This document shows positions 19,144-27,240 of a stretch of DNA of 64,000 nucleotides, in pieces. Under the pieces are notes generated by a model, which worked only from the letters and a program-made list of their open reading frames with translations, made no database searches and was not told the DNA's origin. Numbering within the stretch: the stretch's first letter is position 1; each line of letters begins with the position of its first letter. The stretch is from Paenibacillus albiflavus (GTDB taxonomy: Bacteria; Bacillota; Bacilli; Paenibacillales; NBRC-103111), in contig NZ_SKFG01000016.1 in the NCBI RefSeq assembly GCF_004344915.1, forward strand, positions 62,001-126,000. Reading direction: 5' to 3'. A program made the position numbers and the translations under genes.

Positions 19144-19422
19144 TTAGAACATTTTGTAGCCGCCTTTGCGAAGCTTGCTTATTGCAGCTCCACTTGCATA
19201 ACCGCCAAGAAGTCCACCGATCCCCGGAATAATATCAATGATGGTGTACTTTCCTAGTTGCGCTGGGATGTCGCCCCAACCTTGATAGATCACATAAATA
19301 GCAACAACGATGATGTACAAATAAATAGGGAACCATGTTGTTTTGATCAACATGTTAAGAATGAAGCCAATTCCGAATACAAGCACGAAAATGAGCACAG
19401 TTGCAATAGCTGCCTGAATCAT
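19144..19422 (-). CDS. yuiB: YuiB-like small membrane protein
   Basis: A 92-residue membrane protein with three hydrophobic segments and the VFGIGFILNMLIKTTWFPI signature of the YuiB family (function unknown). The ATG at 19422 is preferred because AGGAG lies 8 nt upstream; the upstream TTG overlaps that SD. Synteny supports the name: as in B. subtilis, it lies near an NDH-2 gene and yumC. The C-terminal glycine-rich GGLLGGYASGA ends in a basic tail. Confidence 0.75.
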   Translation of the reverse strand: MIQAAIATVLIFVLVFGIGFILNMLIKTTWFPIYLYIIVVAIYVIYQGWGDIPAQLGKYTIIDIIPGIGGLLGGYASGAAISKLRKGGYKMF

Positions 19423-19577
19423 ATCGTCATCTCCTCTCAATCTATTATTTCAATAAATGCTAATATAAACAAAATTACAATAACTGTGACTAATTTTATA
19501 GTAAGAACACATCAAGGTAAAGTGTCTACAATATGAACATCTCATACCCTGGTGATCCTATACGCTTGTTTACGCAC

Positions 19578-19621
19578 AAAAGGCTTCCCCTCAGCAGAAT
19601 CAACTACTAAAGGGACAGCCT
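19578..19621 (-). terminator. Terminator after the ndh-associated small gene
   Basis: Minus strand AGGCTGTCCC pairs with GGG-GAAGCCT, followed by TTTTG. It shares arms and an internal GATTCTGC with the hairpin at 11145-11189. Confidence 0.6.
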
Positions 19622-19626
19622 CATCT

Positions 19627-19908
19627 TCATTCATCCTCGTTGTCTTCATCTTCGAGCGCTTTAAGCTCAGCTTCTATCTGTGCTTTGCGAGCCAAATATT
19701 CTTCCGTCTCGCGGTCACGTCTCCGACTTTTCTCCTTCAGACGTTCAATCGCAGGAAGGATGAGAATATCGATTTCCTTTTGCACAATTTGTACCAGATC
19801 GTATCGATTCTGTTCTTCCAAATAATGACCTACATCGAACAGGGCGTTATACCGATCCAGCTCCGGCCTTGTTAGAAGTCCTCTAACTTGAACACTGCAA
19901 TGTCTCAT
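19627..19908 (-). CDS. Charged coiled-coil hypothetical protein, coupled to ndh
   Basis: A 93-residue protein that I do not recognise. The first 45 residues contain LTRPELDRYNALFDVGHYLEEQNRYDLVQIV; the rest is a long charged helix (LKEKSRRRDRETEEYLARKAQIEAELKALEDEDNEDE) likely to form a coiled coil, ending very acidic. It starts 2 nt after the ndh stop, with only a distant SD inside ndh, so its translation is probably coupled to ndh. It may be an accessory to that enzyme, but this is inference from position alone. Confidence 0.7.
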   Translation of the reverse strand: MRHCSVQVRGLLTRPELDRYNALFDVGHYLEEQNRYDLVQIVQKEIDILILPAIERLKEKSRRRDRETEEYLARKAQIEAELKALEDEDNEDE

Positions 19909-19910
19909 AA

Positions 19911-21107
19911 TTAGAACAGCTTTCCTTTACGAAGTACTAATCCTACGCCGCCAATGATGAAGAGGTATCTGATATCGATCACTTTCTTCATAAATGCAGC
20001 TGCGAATCCCTTAATTTTCCGTGTGCCAATAATGCCGATTGCTTCACCCTTGCCTAGGGAGGCAACTGTACCTTTATTATCATATTTAAATTTCTTCAAT
20101 TGACCGCCACGAATCGAGGCAGCTAAGTTAAAAGCACATACAACGCCTTGTTGCATCGCAATTTGAGCAGTTGGCGGATAAGGACGCTCATTCTCCGGAT
20201 TAATCATGAGCGAACAATCACCCAGAACAAATACATTATCGTGACCTGGGATACGTAGGAACTCATCCACTTTAATTCTGCCACGCATCGTCTCAAAGCC
20301 TGCTTCATCAAGCAAATGATTACCACGAATACCGCCAGTCCAGATAACTGTAGCGGATTTGATGAACTCATCCCCAGCTACAAGTACGCCTTCTGCCGTA
20401 CATTCTTTAATAGCTGTGCCAATTTTGAATGTTACACCCTTAGCAGTTAAGACTTCCATTGCATATTGTACAAGCTCAGGATCAAATCCCGGTAACGCAG
20501 TGGGTGCTGCTTCAATATTATATATTTTGACGAGAGATGGATTCACATCATACTCCTTGCATAGCTCAGGAATACGATCTGATAACTCACCAACAAATTC
20601 AATGCCAGTAAAGCCAGCTCCACCTACGACGAAAGTTAAATATTCTGTATGTTCTGGTTCACGCTTATATTTAGCGAATTGATACTCAATATGATCACGA
20701 ATATGGCGAACCGAATTGATGCTGCGGATATTAAATGCATGCTCCTTAAGCCCTGGAATACCGAAGGTTTCGGTCTCACCGCCAAGTCCGACAACTAAGT
20801 AATCATAAGAAAGCGTACCTTCAGTCAGAATCACTTTCTTCTCTTCTGGATTGATTTGTACAACTGTCGATTTCACAAAATCAACCTTGAATTCATCGAT
20901 TAGCTTGCTGATGTTCACACGGGAACTCTCAGGATTGCCAGTGCCTGCCGCTGGAATATGCAGAGATGTTGTAATATAGTGATAGTCATGCTTGTTGACA
21001 AGCGTTACATCGGCTTCATTATAATTAAGTGTTTTTTGCAGACGCTGTGCAGTCAAAATTCCGCCGTAACCTGCTCCTAAAATAACAATTTTCGGAATTC
21101 TGTTCAT
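19911..21107 (-). CDS. ndh: Type II NADH dehydrogenase (NDH-2)
   Basis: A 398-residue membrane-associated flavoprotein that passes electrons from NADH to menaquinone without pumping protons. It has the FAD motif [10 protein letters not shown] (8-17), the NADH-binding GGAGFTGIE in the second Rossmann fold, VFVLGDCS for flavin binding, the quinone-site AQIAMQQG motif, and a C-terminal amphipathic membrane anchor ([23 protein letters not shown]). Closest in context to B. subtilis yumB. A palindrome 44 nt upstream may be an operator. Confidence 0.93.
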   Translation of the reverse strand: MNRIPKIVILGAGYGGILTAQRLQKTLNYNEADVTLVNKHDYHYITTSLHIPAAGTGNPESSRVNISKLIDEFKVDFVKSTVVQINPEEKKVILTEGTLSYDYLVVGLGGETETFGIPGLKEHAFNIRSINSVRHIRDHIEYQFAKYKREPEHTEYLTFVVGGAGFTGIEFVGELSDRIPELCKEYDVNPSLVKIYNIEAAPTALPGFDPELVQYAMEVLTAKGVTFKIGTAIKECTAEGVLVAGDEFIKSATVIWTGGIRGNHLLDEAGFETMRGRIKVDEFLRIPGHDNVFVLGDCSLMINPENERPYPPTAQIAMQQGVVCAFNLAASIRGGQLKKFKYDNKGTVASLGKGEAIGIIGTRKIKGFAAAFMKKVIDIRYLFIIGGVGLVLRKGKLF

Positions 21108-21429
21108 GGTATGTTTTTCTCACTTCCATATGGTATAATTTATTTGAATTATGTGAAAAATTACACATATTGCTTCGAGAAATTGTGATTAATCTATTTG
21201 TTATATGATATGCAGATTGGTTCAAAATCGAAACGACAGTGACATTTCTCACCAATAAGTATTCAATCCAAATCATCATATAATTTTATTTTCTAAAGAT
21301 CAATAGGTTTTATCATACTTTCGCCATATTTTTTAAAACTCCAAAAGTTTGCTCTATCAATTAGGTAATCATTCGATTTATAATGGAACAGAGTGGAATT
21401 AATGTAATTATCAATAAGGGGTGTTTAGC
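21108..21429. promoter_or_regulatory. Divergent control region of ndh and yumC with a Rex/FNR-like palindrome
   Basis: This 322-nt gap lies between divergent ndh and yumC. At 21151-21168 it holds an imperfect palindrome (ATGTGAAAAATTACACAT) of the TGTG-N8-CACA type used by Rex and FNR/Crp-family regulators, placed 44 nt before the ndh start. A TATAAT (21379-21384) precedes yumC but has no good -35. The rest is AT-rich with no recognisable feature. The operator call is tentative. Confidence 0.3.
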
Positions 21430-22431
21430 TTGACAGCAGAATTAAATGAACAACCGGTTGACATCATTATCATTGGCGGTGGACCGGCAGGTATGTTTGC
21501 AGCATTCTACGGCGGTATGCGACAAGCTTCGGTAAAAATCATCGAAAATATGCCACAGCTTGGCGGACAATTAGCTGCACTCTACCCCGAGAAATACATT
21601 TATGATGTTGCAGGTTTTCCGAAAATTACAGCACAAGAACTCGTCAATAATTTGAAAACACAAATGAAGCTGTTTCCAAGCCTGCAAATTTGTCTAGAAG
21701 AAAAAGTAATCGAAGTGAACAAGAAGGAAGAACGCTTGTTTGAAATCGTTACAAATCGTGGTACGCATTATTGTAAGGCTGTCATCATTACTGGTGGCGT
21801 TGGCGCTTTCGAGCCAAGGCGTCTTGAGCTTCCAGAAGCATCAAAATTTGAAAAGAAGAATCTCCATTACTTCGTCGATGATTTGAATCAATTTGCGGGT
21901 CAGAATGTCCTGATCTCTGGCGGTGGCGACTCTGCAGTTGACTGGGCACTTATGCTTGAGCCGATTGCGAAGCAAGTTACGCTTATTCACCGTCGCGATA
22001 ATTTCCGTGCGCATGAGCATAGTGTAGAGAATTTGATGAAATCCAAAGTCAATATCATTACACCGACAGAAATTAGTGCGCTGCATGGTGATGATCAAAT
22101 CACGCAAGCGACCATCAAAGATGTTAAATCAGGTCAAGAAACAACAATCGACGTGGATGCCGTTATCGTTAACTTCGGATTCGTGTCATCGCTTGGACCT
22201 ATTTCGGAGTGGGGCTTGAATATCGAAACGGGATCAATCGTTGTCGATACTCGTATGGAAACGAACATTCCTGGTATTTTTGCCGCTGGCGATATTACGA
22301 CTTATCCTGGTAAAGCGAAGCTAATCGCAGTCGGATTTGGTGAAGCGCCTACAGCCGTTAACAATGCCAAAGTATATTTGGATCCAAAAGCGAGAGTATC
22401 ACCTGGACATAGCTCCAACATGAAGTTCTAA
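21430..22431 (+). CDS. yumC: Ferredoxin/flavodoxin-NADP+ reductase, YumC type
   Basis: A 333-residue thioredoxin-reductase-like flavoenzyme that reduces ferredoxin or flavodoxin with NADPH. It has the FAD motif [19 protein letters not shown], the NADPH-binding [11 protein letters not shown] and the second FAD motif [14 protein letters not shown]. It lacks a CxxC redox pair, which separates it from thioredoxin reductase. The TTG at 21430 is taken as start because SD AAGGGGTG ends 8 nt before it; the upstream GTG at 21421 overlaps that SD. Divergent from ndh, as in the yui/yum region of Bacillus. Confidence 0.93.
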   Translation: MTAELNEQPVDIIIIGGGPAGMFAAFYGGMRQASVKIIENMPQLGGQLAALYPEKYIYDVAGFPKITAQELVNNLKTQMKLFPSLQICLEEKVIEVNKKEERLFEIVTNRGTHYCKAVIITGGVGAFEPRRLELPEASKFEKKNLHYFVDDLNQFAGQNVLISGGGDSAVDWALMLEPIAKQVTLIHRRDNFRAHEHSVENLMKSKVNIITPTEISALHGDDQITQATIKDVKSGQETTIDVDAVIVNFGFVSSLGPISEWGLNIETGSIVVDTRMETNIPGIFAAGDITTYPGKAKLIAVGFGEAPTAVNNAKVYLDPKARVSPGHSSNMKF

Positions 22432-22471
22432 TCATAATCATCACAAAAATTATAGATTCTATATTACTTAA

Positions 22472-22532
22472 AAAGGGCATTCTATTCTTTATCAACCGAT
22501 CTTATTATCGGCATAAAGGTGGAATGCTCTTT
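22472..22532 (+). terminator. Long hairpin after yumC that overlaps the next gene's SD and start
   Basis: A two-part stem: AAAGGGCATTC pairs with GAATGCTCTTT, and inside it CCGAT pairs with ATCGG with CTTTAT/ATAAAG between. Downstream bases are T-rich (GTCTTATTTATG). It probably ends yumC transcripts, yet its 3' arm contains the SD (AAAGGTGG) and start TTG of the zinc-ribbon gene. Confidence 0.65.
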
Positions 22533-22782
22533 GTCTTATTTATGCTCCATTTGCAATGGATTGACTAGCCTGACAGCGACCTGCCCCAAATGCAATCAGC
22601 CCTCAATTGATTACGGAAGATACGATGATTACGTTGGACCTTATTCACCCTATCGCGATATTGACGACCTGACACAAAGCAATCGTATTCATGCCTCTTC
22701 CCCTACTACATGTACACATATCATGCGATGTGAGCAATGTGATTATCAATTCACTCTACAAATTGAAGAAACCTTACTATAG
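22531..22782 (+). CDS. Small zinc-ribbon protein
   Basis: An 83-residue protein with three CxxC pairs (CSIC near the start, CPKC about 12 residues later, and CEQC near the C-terminus), typical of a small zinc-binding protein. The middle is polar and Tyr/Asp-rich (RYDDYVGPYSPYRDIDD). The TTG at 22531 is chosen because SD AAAGGTGG lies 8 nt upstream. The SD sits in the 3' arm of a strong hairpin. No family name is recalled. Function unknown. Confidence 0.65.
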   Translation: MSYLCSICNGLTSLTATCPKCNQPSIDYGRYDDYVGPYSPYRDIDDLTQSNRIHASSPTTCTHIMRCEQCDYQFTLQIEETLL

Positions 22783-22793
22783 ATGAAATAAAA

Positions 22794-22833
22794 AACCTTC
22801 CAATCTAGCCATCATCCGCTAGTTTGGAAGGTT
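22794..22833. terminator. Bidirectional terminator between zinc-ribbon gene and yutM
   Basis: AACCTTCCAA...TTGGAAGGTT with a nested TCTAGC/GCTAGT stem; A-run before and T-containing tail after it allow use from both sides. Confidence 0.75.
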
Positions 22834-22862
22834 AATATTTAGAAAATAATCTTCAATTGCTA

Positions 22863-23222
22863 TTAATCGTCACATTTCTCTTTCTTCCCTGCTTCAGCTC
22901 TCGTACGGAACGAAGAACCACATCCGCAGGTGGCGATTGCATTCGGGTTATCGATGGTGAACCCACCACCAATGCCAGAGTCTTTATAGTCGATTTGGAC
23001 GCCGTCCAAATATTTGGAGCTATCATGATCGACAACAACTTTGACACCATGAATAAGAAATTCTTGATCAGATTCGACTTGTGCATCGTCAAATCCCATG
23101 CCGTAGGAGAATCCGCTACAGCCGCCTTCCTTAACCCCTAGTCGAAGGAACAGATTTGCTATCTCTTGCTCAGCAAGCAATTCCTTGATCTTCTCGCTTG
23201 CTTGCTCACTTATCTGGATCAT
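22863..23222 (-). CDS. yutM: A-type iron-sulfur carrier protein (HesB/IscA family)
   Basis: A 119-residue HesB/IscA/ErpA-type protein with the three conserved cysteines C35 (GGCSGFSYG), C99 and C101 (TCGCGSSF) that hold iron or a [2Fe-2S] cluster for delivery to apoproteins. A charged tail (RAEAGKKEKCDD) extends past the usual C-terminus and adds a fourth cysteine. It lies in a redox/Fe-S neighbourhood that also includes a NifU-type protein. Bacillus yutM is the likely counterpart by size and synteny. Confidence 0.9.
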   Translation of the reverse strand: MIQISEQASEKIKELLAEQEIANLFLRLGVKEGGCSGFSYGMGFDDAQVESDQEFLIHGVKVVVDHDSSKYLDGVQIDYKDSGIGGGFTIDNPNAIATCGCGSSFRTRAEAGKKEKCDD

Positions 23223-23342
23223 CGTAACATCCTCCTATCCTAAATCCTCATGTTTCTTCAGATCTAGTATAGCTCGAAATGAATGACGACTCAAGAGACA
23301 AAGACAGCGTACACGCAATGCGATAGATCACACTCACCTGAA

Positions 23343-23534
23343 TCAGGCTCTGTTTACCAGCTTTTGTTTGGAGTTGTAAAACTCCAGTAATAGCTCATCT
23401 AGCTGTTCGCTACATTGCTGTACTGCTGGATGGCGCAATCCATAGCGTGTTCCTAGAAAAACCATTCGTCCCCTCAAATACTCAATTTGTGAGGATACAA
23501 TTGCTTCTAACGGTGCCGTACTGCTCGTTCCCAA
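23343..23534 (-). CDS. Spo0E-like aspartyl-phosphate phosphatase family protein
   Basis: A short protein of about 63 residues with the two-helix Spo0E pattern: IEYLRGRMVFLGTRYGLRHPAVQQCSEQLDELLLEFY, where SEQLD matches the family's S-x-x-x-D motif. Family members dephosphorylate Spo0A~P and so restrain sporulation. The TTG at 23534 is preferred: SD AAAGGTG lies 6 nt upstream, whereas the in-frame ATG at 23561 has no SD. Family call is good; the actual phosphatase target is not proven. Confidence 0.75.
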   Translation of the reverse strand: MGTSSTAPLEAIVSSQIEYLRGRMVFLGTRYGLRHPAVQQCSEQLDELLLEFYNSKQKLVNRA

Positions 23535-23719
23535 TAATATCACCTTTGTATGTTTATTCATTTCTTAGTATACAGGAAATTTGTCCCAAATCAATCCAAA
23601 CTTCTACTTTTTATTTTGTTTTTTCCTAAGTGTCTACGATTTGTGATTTCTTTATGAATTTCATCCAAAAGAACCTGTTAAATTCGACATTTACAATAAA
23701 ATTTGACAGTCGTTTCGTA

Positions 23720-23749
23720 TTGCCACTCTTTGGACGAAAGGTTTATAAT
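23720..23749 (+). promoter_or_regulatory. Candidate sigma-A promoter for mqnE
   Basis: TTGCCA, 18-nt spacer, TATAAT, giving a leader of about 107 nt to the mqnE start. The 328-nt gap around it (23535-23862) otherwise holds only a small CCGT...ACGG hairpin in the leader. Confidence 0.55.
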
Positions 23750-23862
23750 AAGATGTTGGATAAATCTGATATCACATAAGAAACGATACAACCGTCTTCA
23801 CAACGGGGGCGTTCACATCAATTCTGATAAACAGATTCAATTTCAAGGGAGGTTACGCACAA

Positions 23863-24963
23863 ATGACAATTACTACGGCAAATCTGGATAAACGCATGGC
23901 GGAAATAGTTGACAAAGTACATAATGGTCAACGGTTAAGCAAGGAAGACGGCGTTTACTTATACCAGTCAGACGATTTATTGACCATTGGACAACTTGCC
24001 AACGAGGTTAATCTGCGAATGAATGGCAAGAAAGTCTATTTTATTGAAACGATGAGTCTGTATTTCACCAATGTTTGTGAGGCGCACTGTGCTTTCTGCC
24101 ACTTCCGTCGCGATGAGGGGCAAGAAGGAGCTTATACAGTTACTCCTCAGGATATGTTCACTTATATTGACGAGCATGCTCATCCAGAGCTTCGGGAGTT
24201 CCATATTACAGGTGGACATAACCCGCATGTTTCTTTTGACTATTACGTTAATTATGTTCGTGCTCTAAAGGAGCGCTACCCCAATATCACAATTAAAGCA
24301 CATACTGCCGCTGAAATTGAATTCTTCTCCAGATTATCTGGTCTAAGCTACAAGGAAGTTCTTCAGAAATTACTTGATGCGGGTCTTTCTACTCTAACAG
24401 GCGGCGGTGCTGAAATCCTGTCTGAGCGCTATCGCAAAAAAATGGGCGTGGGTAAAGCAACCTCAGAGCAATGGCTGGAAGTTCAACGTGATGCGCATAG
24501 CCTTGGCATTCGTACAACTGCTACTATGCTCTACGGTTCGATTGAAACGCAGGAAGAACGTATCGATCACATGCTGCAATTGCGTGAGCTGCAAGACGAA
24601 ACAGGCGGCTTCATGGTATTTATCCCGAACTCCGTTCAACCCGCGAATGTGAAAGCAAGTCTTAAACGTTACGTATCTGCTTGGGACGAGCTTAAAACGA
24701 TTGCAATTTCAAGGTTAATGCTCGATAACATCCAACATATTAAAGCATATTTTATTAATATGGGGATCAAAACTACGCAAATCGCGCTTACATTCGGCGC
24801 TTCAGACGTACATGGAACGATTGTACAAGAGCGCATTTCCCATGCAGCTGGCGCTTTATCACCAGAAGGTATGACTCGTGAGGAACTGATTTGGTTAATT
24901 AAAGGTGCAGATCGCATTCCTGTAGAACGCGATTCATTCTATAACGAAATTACAACATATTAG
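23863..24963 (+). CDS. mqnE: Aminofutalosine synthase (radical SAM)
   Basis: A 366-residue radical SAM enzyme with C72, C76 and C79 in the CEAHCAFCHFRR motif (CxxxCxxC). The overall pattern (EGAYTVTPQDM, FHITGGHNPHVSFDYY, TGGGAEILSERYRKK) matches MqnE, which joins the 3-(1-carboxyvinyl)oxybenzoate and adenosyl parts to form aminofutalosine in the futalosine pathway to menaquinone. The paralogue MqnC is the main alternative, but the ITGGHNPH and TGGGAE features favour MqnE. SD GGGAGGT precedes the start. It is followed at once by an NDH-2-like gene. Confidence 0.9.
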   Translation: MTITTANLDKRMAEIVDKVHNGQRLSKEDGVYLYQSDDLLTIGQLANEVNLRMNGKKVYFIETMSLYFTNVCEAHCAFCHFRRDEGQEGAYTVTPQDMFTYIDEHAHPELREFHITGGHNPHVSFDYYVNYVRALKERYPNITIKAHTAAEIEFFSRLSGLSYKEVLQKLLDAGLSTLTGGGAEILSERYRKKMGVGKATSEQWLEVQRDAHSLGIRTTATMLYGSIETQEERIDHMLQLRELQDETGGFMVFIPNSVQPANVKASLKRYVSAWDELKTIAISRLMLDNIQHIKAYFINMGIKTTQIALTFGASDVHGTIVQERISHAAGALSPEGMTREELIWLIKGADRIPVERDSFYNEITTY

Positions 24964-24981
24964 AGATCAGAAGGGGAAGTC

Positions 24982-26046
24982 ATGAAAAAATTCGTCATAC
25001 TTGGCGGTGGATATGGGGGAAATACAATTGCACAGCAATTAATCGACAAAGACTGTCCCGATAACACCCAAATCATACTAGTAGATCAAATGCCATTCCA
25101 AGGGCTCAAAACAGAGTACTATGCCTTAGCAGCAGGAACAGCTTCAGACGTTCATTTACGGATTGCTTACCCAAGTAATCCGCAGCTTACCCGTATCTAT
25201 GGAACCGTAACTAGCATTGATTTAAGTAGTAGAACCGTGCATTTCTCTAATCAAGAGCCGCTTGAGTATGACTGGCTTGTCATCGGTCTTGGCTGTACAG
25301 ATAAGTATCATGATATCCCTGGCGCAGCCGAGTTCACGAACTCTATTCAAAGCTTTTCACAAACTCGCATGACCTATCAGCGCATCAATGATATCCACCC
25401 TTACGGTCAAGTGACCATTGTTGGCGGCGGATTAAGCGGTGTTGAAGTAGCAGCCGAGCTGCGGGAGAGCAGAAGTGATCTGAATATCAGGATATTGGAC
25501 CGTGGCCCAAGTATCCTCTCTTCTTTTCCCAATAAGCTACAGAACTTTGTCCGCGGCTGGATGATTGAGCATGATATTGAAATGCGATCACATATCTCAC
25601 TCTCACGAGTTGAGGGTACAGAGCTTTATAATCAGGATGAGATCATTTTGACGGATCAGACGATCTGGACAGCCGGCATTCAGCCAAGTCCAATCGTTCA
25701 AGCGCTGCAAGTAGCTAAAGATGCGCAAGGACGTGTTGTGCTGAACAGCTATCACCAAATCCCTGATCATCCAGAAGTATTCGTCGTTGGCGATTGTGCT
25801 TCACTACCGTTCTCACCAAGTGGTCAGGCTGCTGAAGCGCAAGGCAAGCAGATCGTTGACGTTATTGTAGCGGAGTGGAATAATGTGGAGCCTAAGCTTG
25901 GTAAAATCAAACTAAAAGGCACATTAGGCTCACTAGGGAAAAAAATCGGTTTCGGCGTGATGGGGAAGAATACCGTCATGACGGGAGCTGTTCCTCGATT
26001 GCTGAAGAACGGCGTTCTGTGGATGTCCAAGCAGCATTTTGGATAA
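24982..26046 (+). CDS. yutJ: NDH-2-like NAD(P)/FAD-dependent oxidoreductase (YutJ type)
   Basis: A 354-residue flavoprotein with FAD motif VILGGGYGGNTIAQQL, NAD-binding VGGGLSGVEVAAEL and the second FAD motif VFVVGDCASL, ending in an amphipathic tail. It resembles B. subtilis YutJ, a second NADH-dehydrogenase-like protein whose role is less clear than Ndh. It starts 18 nt after mqnE, so both are likely one transcript, tying a quinone-reducing enzyme to quinone synthesis. yuzB and yutI follow, as in Bacillus. Confidence 0.87.
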   Translation: MKKFVILGGGYGGNTIAQQLIDKDCPDNTQIILVDQMPFQGLKTEYYALAAGTASDVHLRIAYPSNPQLTRIYGTVTSIDLSSRTVHFSNQEPLEYDWLVIGLGCTDKYHDIPGAAEFTNSIQSFSQTRMTYQRINDIHPYGQVTIVGGGLSGVEVAAELRESRSDLNIRILDRGPSILSSFPNKLQNFVRGWMIEHDIEMRSHISLSRVEGTELYNQDEIILTDQTIWTAGIQPSPIVQALQVAKDAQGRVVLNSYHQIPDHPEVFVVGDCASLPFSPSGQAAEAQGKQIVDVIVAEWNNVEPKLGKIKLKGTLGSLGKKIGFGVMGKNTVMTGAVPRLLKNGVLWMSKQHFG

Positions 26047-26066
26047 ATTATAGATAAGTACCTGAT

Positions 26067-26303
26067 TTAAATTGCTTTTATTTCTCTCACTTTTCTCACA
26101 ATTTGCGCATATAAGCTTTCAGTTGTTTCTGCAAATACGATTTCGCCATTGACCAGAGCAAACGGGAACATGTAACATTCACCGCAATTGCCTAAGCATC
26201 CATATTCAATGACATCGATTTCATTATCAGCTTCAAGCTTGCGCATGATATCATCAGTGCCGTGAAAGGAATTTGCCACACAGAATTCGATAACGGGTCT
26301 CAT
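26067..26303 (-). CDS. yuzB: YuzB family protein (DUF1450)
   Basis: A 78-residue protein with C8 and a CLGNCGEC cluster (C36, C40, C43), the DUF1450/YuzB pattern. The thioredoxin-like ferredoxin arrangement suggests metal or Fe-S binding. It is convergent with yutJ and divergent from the NifU-type gene, the same neighbourhood as in B. subtilis. Biochemical function is unknown. Confidence 0.88.
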   Translation of the reverse strand: MRPVIEFCVANSFHGTDDIMRKLEADNEIDVIEYGCLGNCGECYMFPFALVNGEIVFAETTESLYAQIVRKVREIKAI

Positions 26304-26424
26304 ACTTTTGTCACCTCAGTGAATTATTACAATACTTTATAGTATTGCATAGGTGTCGGATCGTTTTCAATTAGCATTTCATGTACTATAATAGAATTAT
26401 TGTAACGAAAGGAGATAACTGAAC

Positions 26425-26670
26425 ATGAGTACAAATACACAAGATAGCATGTATGATGAAGTGCTGGAGGTTCTTGATAAATTACGCCCATTCTTGCAAC
26501 GTGATGGCGGTGACGTTGAATTAGTTGACGTTGAGGATGGCATCGTAAAGCTTCGCTTGATGGGGGCATGCGGTTCTTGCCCAAGCTCAACAATTACGCT
26601 TAAGGCTGGTATCGAGCGTGCACTTGTTGAAGAAGTAGAAGGCGTTCAAGAGGTAGTTCAAGTATTCTAA
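26425..26670 (+). CDS. yutI: NifU C-terminal-type Fe-S scaffold protein
   Basis: An 81-residue protein made of a single NifU-like domain. C49 and C52 in the GACGSCPSS motif would bridge a [4Fe-4S] cluster between two subunits. The domain starts [17 protein letters not shown], which is characteristic. It probably helps deliver Fe-S clusters, alongside the nearby A-type carrier. Start follows SD AAAGGAGAT. Terminated by a strong hairpin. Confidence 0.93.
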   Translation: MSTNTQDSMYDEVLEVLDKLRPFLQRDGGDVELVDVEDGIVKLRLMGACGSCPSSTITLKAGIERALVEEVEGVQEVVQVF

Positions 26671-26681
26671 TTTACTCAAAG

Positions 26682-26714
26682 AAACGCGCACCCATCAGGG
26701 TTGCGCGTTTTTTT
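26682..26714 (+). terminator. Terminator of yutI
   Basis: AAACGCGCA...TGCGCGTTT followed by TTTT; the convergent GNAT gene ends inside its tail. Confidence 0.9.
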
Positions 26715-27213
26715 ACTTTATAAGACATACATGTTTCCCCATAATGATTAAATCTCTCTGAACGCCATCTAAATTAGCGACGCTCGGCAAGTGCCCCCAT
26801 CTAGAGAATCCGAACTGTTCAAATAGTTTTAAGCTCGGCTCATTATGGCCAAATACTAATCCGATCAGGGAATGAATTCCAAGCTCAGCGCATGCGTCAA
26901 TAGCTTTGGTCAGCAGAATACGTCCTAGTCCATGCCTGCGATAATGAGGGGATATATAAATACTTAGCTCCGCAGTTCCCGAATAAGCGGGGCGTTCATG
27001 AAAATTTTGATAGCTTAACCATCCTGCGACTTGGCCTTCCACTTCTACGACCCATAGCGGCCGATTAGCAGCGTTGTGTTCATAGAACCAGTTATGTCTT
27101 GACTGAACAGTAATCGGCTCTAAATCAGCCGTTACGAGCCTTCCAGGGATGGTTGAATTGTATATGTTCACAATTGCGGCGAGATCATCATATGCAGCAT
27201 CTCTTATGATCAT
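26713..27213 (-). CDS. GNAT family N-acetyltransferase (phosphinothricin acetyltransferase-like)
   Basis: A 166-residue GNAT enzyme. The acetyl-CoA loop is visible as YISPHYRRHGLGRILL (R-x-x-G-x-G), followed by the IGLVFGHNEPSLKLFEQFGF motif of the Pat/Bar-like subgroup (N-x-x-S-L-x-L-F-E). Such proteins acetylate small amines or amino acid analogues, and methionine sulfone derivatives are common in vitro substrates. The true substrate is unknown. It lies 27 nt downstream of the HEPN gene and may be co-transcribed. Confidence 0.87.
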   Translation of the reverse strand: MIIRDAAYDDLAAIVNIYNSTIPGRLVTADLEPITVQSRHNWFYEHNAANRPLWVVEVEGQVAGWLSYQNFHERPAYSGTAELSIYISPHYRRHGLGRILLTKAIDACAELGIHSLIGLVFGHNEPSLKLFEQFGFSRWGHLPSVANLDGVQRDLIIMGKHVCLIK

Positions 27214-27240
27214 TGCGACATCGCCCCCATTCGTATGGTT

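Noticed and set aside
21421-21429. GTG start for yumC at 21421
   Set aside because: It overlaps the SD (AAGGGGTG); the TTG at 21430 has ideal spacing.
23779-23815. Possible fourth copy of the AAGAAACG repeat in the mqnE leader
   Set aside because: Only AAGAAACG and ACCGTCTT are shared; the rest diverges and the orientation relative to the gene is reversed.
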